A stretch of DNA of 64,000 nucleotides from Phenylobacterium sp. (lineage in GTDB: Bacteria > Pseudomonadota > Alphaproteobacteria > Caulobacterales > Caulobacteraceae). Numbering within the stretch: the first letter of the stretch is position 1; each line of letters opens with the position of its first letter. The stretch is from assembly GCF_030679875.1 (NCBI RefSeq), contig NZ_JAUXSP010000029.1:1-64000 (forward strand). Direction: 5' to 3'. A program made the translations under genes and the position numbers. Below, piece by piece: positions 60,319-64,000 of this stretch. Below the pieces are notes generated by a model. That model ran no database searches and was not told the origin of the DNA. It worked only from the letters and a program-made list of their open reading frames with translations.

Positions 60319-61053
60319 TCAGGCAGTCTTCGTCGCCCAGACGAGGAATTCGAGATTGCCATCGCCGCCGGTGATCGGGCTGGCCGCGACGCCGTTCACA
60401 ACCCAGCCGGCGACCACCAGGAACGCCTGGGCTTCATCCACGGCGAGCGTCCGGGCGGCTTCATCCCTCACCACCCCACCCTTGCCGACATGTGCTGGCC
60501 CGACTTCGAACTGCGGCTTGACCAGCACCACTAGGTCCGCAGCCGGGACAGCCAGGGCCAACGCCCTGGGCAGAGCCTTGGCCAGACCGATGAAGCTCAC
60601 ATCGCAGACAATGAGGTCGGGGGCGAAGCCCACCTGGTCCTGGTCCAAATTCCGGGCGTCGGTGGCCTCGAGGTTGAGAACCCGCGGGTCGGCGGCGACC
60701 TTGGGGTGAAGCTGCCCCCGGCCCACATCCACGGCGCAGACCCGCCTCGCGCCGCGGCTGAGACACACCTCGGTAAATCCGCCAGTGGAGGCGCCAACGT
60801 CCAGGACCTGACGCCCTTCGACCCTGATTGGCCAGAGATCCAGGGCGTGGACCAGTTTGAGCGCCCCGCGACCGACCCAAGGGTGGGCCGGCTCGGCGAG
60901 GATTTCACTCAGCTCGTCCAGCAGATCCGACGGCCGCGCCACGGGCTCACCGCCGACCAGGACCCGGCCCGCCTCGATGGCGGCCCGGGCCTTGGCGCGG
61001 CTGTCGAACAGGCCACGCTCGACCAGCAGCAGGTCGGCGCGCTTGCGGCCCAT
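60319..61053 (-). CDS. tlyA: TlyA family RNA 2'-O-methyltransferase
   Basis: A 244-residue protein: N-terminal S4 RNA-binding domain (GRKRADLLLVERGLFDSRAK, then GRVLVGGEPV) and a Rossmann methyltransferase (VLDVGASTGGFTEVCLSRGA, DLIVCDVSFIGLAKALP, VLVKPQFEVGP). Homologues methylate 16S and/or 23S rRNA at cytidine 2'-O. Fourth bases after the upstream synthetase gene make it the second gene of that operon. Confidence 0.92.
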   Translation of the reverse strand: MGRKRADLLLVERGLFDSRAKARAAIEAGRVLVGGEPVARPSDLLDELSEILAEPAHPWVGRGALKLVHALDLWPIRVEGRQVLDVGASTGGFTEVCLSRGARRVCAVDVGRGQLHPKVAADPRVLNLEATDARNLDQDQVGFAPDLIVCDVSFIGLAKALPRALALAVPAADLVVLVKPQFEVGPAHVGKGGVVRDEAARTLAVDEAQAFLVVAGWVVNGVAASPITGGDGNLEFLVWATKTA

Positions 61054-61056
61054 GGG

Positions 61057-62814
61057 TCAGGCGTCAGCCTTATCCTCGAACAGCTTCTTGAGCTCGTTCT
61101 TGAGGATCTTGCCGTTGGCGTTGCGCGGCAGGGTCTCGTGCCAGAACTTGACCGCGATCGGCACCTTGTAGGCCGCCAGGTGCTCGGCCACATGGGCCCG
61201 CAGCTCCTGCTCGGTCACTTCGGCGCCGGGCTTCAGGGTCACGACCGCGGCCGGCTCTTCGCCGAGCGTACGATGCGGCACCCCAACGATAGCGGCGTCC
61301 ATGATCGCCGGGTGGTCGTAGAGGACGTTCTCGACCTCGACGCAGTAGATGTTCTCGCCGCCGCGGATCAGCATGTCCTTGGCGCGGTCGATGATGAAGC
61401 AGAAGCCCTCCTCATCCAGCCGCGCCAGGTCGCCGGTGCGCACCCAGCCGTCGACAAAGGTCTGGGCGGTGGCCTCGGGCTTGTTCCAATAGCCCTTCAC
61501 CACCATCGGCCCCTTGGCCCACAGCTCTCCCACGGCGCCGATCGGCAGCTCGGTCACACCGTCGGTCGGATCGACAATCTTCAGCTCTGCCACCGGCGCA
61601 GCCGGGCCACAGCTATCGGGGCGGTTGGTGTAGTCCTCAGCGCCATTGCTGGTCACCGTGGCGCAGGTCTCGGTCATGCCCCAGCCCTGGCCGGGCTGCG
61701 ACTTGGGGAAGGTCTCGCTCAGGCGGCGCACCAGTTCAGGGGCCGAGGGCGCGCCGCCATAGGCCACCGACTCCAGGGACGAGAGGTCGTAGTTGGCCCG
61801 CGCCGGGTGTTCGATCAGCTGCCAGGCGATGGTCGGCACGCCGCCGGCCGACTGGATCTTCTCGCGCTCGATCAGCTCGAACGCCCGGACCGCGTCCCAC
61901 TTGTGCATCATCACCAGCTTGGCGCCGGCGAACAGGCTGGGGTTCAGCACCGCGAAGCAGCCCGTGACATGGAAGAAAGGCACCGAGATCAGCGACGAAC
62001 GCTGAGGACCCTCCGGATCCGGCGCCGGGGGCATCTCGCCCCGCCGCAGGAAGCGCCGGGCGCCCGCGCTCGCGGCGGTCAGGATGTTGGAATTGACCCC
62101 CCGGTGTGTGCCCAGGGCGCCCTTGGGCTTACCGGTTGTCCCCGAGGTGTAGAAGATGGTCGCATCGTCGTCCTGGTCGATCTCCACGTCCGGCAGGGCC
62201 ACGTCCGGGAGCTTGGCCCAGCTGTTGGCGTCGCCGATCACGTCCTCAAGCTTGGTGACGTCCGGATGGGCGATTTCGTCGGATTCGCGCGAGACATAGA
62301 CCCGCACGAGCTCGGGGCAATTGGGCAGATGCTCGGTCAGGCGCTCATAGCGCTCGGCGTCGAGCACGACGATCTTCGCCCCGGAGTCGGTCAGGCCGTA
62401 CTCCAGCTCTGACCCGGTCCACCAGGCGTTGAGCGGGGTGACGATGGCGCCCAGCGAGGCGCCCGCATAGAAGGCGACGACCCATTCAGGCAGATTGCGC
62501 ATGACGATGGCGACCCGGTCGCCCTTGGCCACGCCCTGGGCGGCGAATTCCTTGGCCAGGTTCGCCACGGCCCGATGGAAGGCCTCGAACGAGACCCGTT
62601 CGTCCTCATAGACCAGGAAGATCCGCTCCCCATGGGCGCGACCAGCCTCGATCACTGAACGAAGGGAGGGTGGCGAGTTTTTCCACGCCTTCATGGTCAC
62701 GCCGCGGACGGTGACCTCCTCCATCTCGAACGGAACGCCCGGTGAAGTGAGTAGAGCGTGGGCGTCGGCGATGGACATGGCTGGCCAGCCGGGAGGCAGA
62801 GCGGCCTCGGTCAT
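61057..62814 (-). CDS. AMP-dependent acyl-CoA synthetase
   Basis: A 585-residue adenylating enzyme. Signature ATIFYTSGTTGKPKGALGTH, then YGGAPSAPELVRRLSETFP, GWGMTETCATVTSNG, GWVRTGDLARLDEEGFCFII and the final lysine in RNANGKILKNELKKL. Medium to long-chain fatty acid specificity is suggested by overall similarity, but not readable with certainty. A palindrome in the upstream gap is a possible operator. Confidence 0.93.
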   Translation of the reverse strand: MTEAALPPGWPAMSIADAHALLTSPGVPFEMEEVTVRGVTMKAWKNSPPSLRSVIEAGRAHGERIFLVYEDERVSFEAFHRAVANLAKEFAAQGVAKGDRVAIVMRNLPEWVVAFYAGASLGAIVTPLNAWWTGSELEYGLTDSGAKIVVLDAERYERLTEHLPNCPELVRVYVSRESDEIAHPDVTKLEDVIGDANSWAKLPDVALPDVEIDQDDDATIFYTSGTTGKPKGALGTHRGVNSNILTAASAGARRFLRRGEMPPAPDPEGPQRSSLISVPFFHVTGCFAVLNPSLFAGAKLVMMHKWDAVRAFELIEREKIQSAGGVPTIAWQLIEHPARANYDLSSLESVAYGGAPSAPELVRRLSETFPKSQPGQGWGMTETCATVTSNGAEDYTNRPDSCGPAAPVAELKIVDPTDGVTELPIGAVGELWAKGPMVVKGYWNKPEATAQTFVDGWVRTGDLARLDEEGFCFIIDRAKDMLIRGGENIYCVEVENVLYDHPAIMDAAIVGVPHRTLGEEPAAVVTLKPGAEVTEQELRAHVAEHLAAYKVPIAVKFWHETLPRNANGKILKNELKKLFEDKADA

Positions 62815-62892
62815 GAGCGTTCTCCTAATGCTGCACAGGGGTCAGACAGCCCCCGTATCTTCCTGGGTGAACAAGCATAACCTGGGACCGGA

Positions 62893-62910
62893 GGCAAACA
62901 TGTGTTCGCC
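62893..62910. promoter_or_regulatory. Imperfect palindrome, possible operator
   Basis: GGCAAACAT-GTGTTCGCC: the two nine-base halves match at seven positions as an inverted repeat. It lies about 79 bases upstream of the acyl-CoA synthetase start and 99 bases from the kinase start. TetR- or MarR-type regulators of lipid genes use sites of this form; no such regulator is encoded nearby. Confidence 0.35.
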
Positions 62911-63008
62911 TGCCCGCGCTCAAGCTGCGTCGGCGGGCCGCAGGCCCCGGAAGGATGTCCTTAACGACGGCGCGCTCAGGTACGGCCCCAACCTAGGAGC
63001 GCGCCCCC

Positions 63009-64000
63009 ATGGAATCTCCCATCGCCGCACGCCTTATGGCCCTGCGACGGCTGAATATTCTGGAAACCGATCCCGAGGCGTCCTTCGACTCGCTGGTCGG
63101 CCTGGCGGCCCGCATCTTTTCGGCGCCGATCAGCGCGTTCTCGTTGATGGACGGGGAGCGTCAGTGGTTCAAGGCCAGGATCGGGATCGCGCCCACGGAA
63201 ACCCCCCTTGAGATTTCCTTCTGCACCCATGCCCTGACCTCCGGCGAAGAGGTCTACGAGATCAGCGACGCCTCCGCTGACGCTCGATTTGAGGACAATC
63301 CGCTGGTCTGGGGAGAGACCAGTCTGCGCTACTATCTGGGCGCGGTCATTCGCTGCCCGTCCGGTGTGCCCATCGGTACGCTCTGCATTCTCGACACAGT
63401 GGCCCGTCCGCCGATCAGTGATGAGGGCCGGAGCCAGATGCGAAGTCTGGCCAGGGCCGTGGAGGATGCGCTGCGCCTGCGGTTAGAGCTGGCCCTGCGG
63501 CGAGAAGCCGAGGACCGGCTGGCCCAGAGCGAGGCCGGCTATCGCATGCTGGCCAATCACTGCCACGACGTCCTGGTGCGCGCGGACAGCCGCGGTGTGG
63601 TCTCCTACGCCTCCCCTTCCATCAAGATGCTGGGCTACACCCCCGAAGAGGTCATCGGGCGCCGGCTGATCGACTTCGTCGCCGACGATCATCGTGATTC
63701 GGTCATCGCCGGGCTCGCCAAGCTCTTCGATCCGACCTCGCCGCACTACGATCCGGATTCCCCGCGTGAAGTCATGCAGAAGCCCTATCCGGCCAAGACC
63801 CGGTCAGGGGAGACCCTGTGGCTCGAAGGCGCCTCAACCCTGGTCAGGGATGCGGAAGGCCAGCCGGCGGAACTCATCAGCGTCTATCGCGATGTGACAG
63901 CCCAGCGCGCCCTGCAACAGCGCCTGGAGGCGGCTGTCGAAGCCAAGGCGGCCTTCCTGGCCAATATGAGCCATGAACTGCGGACGCCCCTGACCAGCAT
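63009..64000 (+). CDS. GAF-PAS sensor histidine kinase, cut by window edge
   Basis: An ATG at 63009 opens a frame running to the window end (330 codons). Residues about 20-165 are a GAF domain (IFSAPISAFSLMDGERQWFK, EISFCTHALTSGE, RCPSGVPIGTLCILD). A PAS domain spans about 175-295 (YRMLANHCHDVLVRADSRGV, YASPSIKMLGYTPEEVIGRR). The dimerisation/phosphorylation helix begins with NMSHELRTPLTS, the conserved His being residue 322 or close to it. The ATPase domain lies beyond the edge. GAF here resembles those found before PAS in Caulobacteraceae hybrid kinases. Signal sensed is unknown. Confidence 0.92.
   Translation, partial: MESPIAARLMALRRLNILETDPEASFDSLVGLAARIFSAPISAFSLMDGERQWFKARIGIAPTETPLEISFCTHALTSGEEVYEISDASADARFEDNPLVWGETSLRYYLGAVIRCPSGVPIGTLCILDTVARPPISDEGRSQMRSLARAVEDALRLRLELALRREAEDRLAQSEAGYRMLANHCHDVLVRADSRGVVSYASPSIKMLGYTPEEVIGRRLIDFVADDHRDSVIAGLAKLFDPTSPHYDPDSPREVMQKPYPAKTRSGETLWLEGASTLVRDAEGQPAELISVYRDVTAQRALQQRLEAAVEAKAAFLANMSHELRTPLTS

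Overview
The window looks like a high-GC chromosome segment from the alphaproteobacterial family Caulobacteraceae (Caulobacter, Phenylobacterium or Brevundimonas-like). The main support is a complete Caulobacter-style flagellin locus (flbA, flbT, flaF, three flagellins, flaG, flaEY) with sigma-54 promoters. Further support comes from a GTTC-N7-GTTC LexA box in front of ssb, a gyrA promoter matching the Caulobacter housekeeping consensus, and GyrA carrying Met where E. coli has Asp87.

Positions 1 to about 9,727 are the right end of a prophage or integrative element inserted at the 3' end of a tRNA-Lys(UUU) gene. A lambda-like immunity region has cro-like and cII-like genes running left, out of the window, and a LexA-type autocleaving repressor running right, followed by a standalone PD-(D/E)xK nuclease of the HsdR N-terminal type. 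Five copies of a GTTCGC-N5-GCGAAC operator, always 34 bp centre to centre, lie between cro and the repressor (three) and in front of the next operon (two). That second operon is a tight string of eleven overlapping or abutting genes: a ParB-like protein, three predicted single-span membrane proteins, a MazG-like protein, several unknowns, an excisionase-like gene, then the tyrosine integrase next to the tRNA. The left end and structural genes are outside the window.

Positions 9,900 to 21,900 hold core genes: a lipoprotein, queA-tgt (queuosine), an exo/endonuclease/phosphatase-fold protein, gyrA-coaD-two cyclophilins, a DUF3617 protein, an alternative oxidase, LexA-controlled ssb and two small envelope proteins. 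Positions 21,959 to 31,325 are the flagellin locus, with an in-frame amber codon in flaF and an array of CGGCA-N5-TGCCG palindromes resembling FlbD/ftr enhancers.

Positions 31,400 to 64,000 hold ordinary chromosomal genes. They include a MoxR ATPase, a universal stress protein, an HD hydrolase / tyrosine phosphatase / Nudix-related regulator operon, a fatty acid hydroxylase, an outer-membrane barrel, a FabH-like enzyme, the glyQ-glyS-ppdK operon, two secreted proteins sharing a C-terminal motif, the glnK-amtB nitrogen pair, ispE, ETF-ubiquinone oxidoreductase, a DNA glycosylase, a lytic transglycosylase, a radical SAM protein, two RNA methyltransferases, an acyl-CoA synthetase, and the start of a GAF-PAS histidine kinase cut by the right edge.
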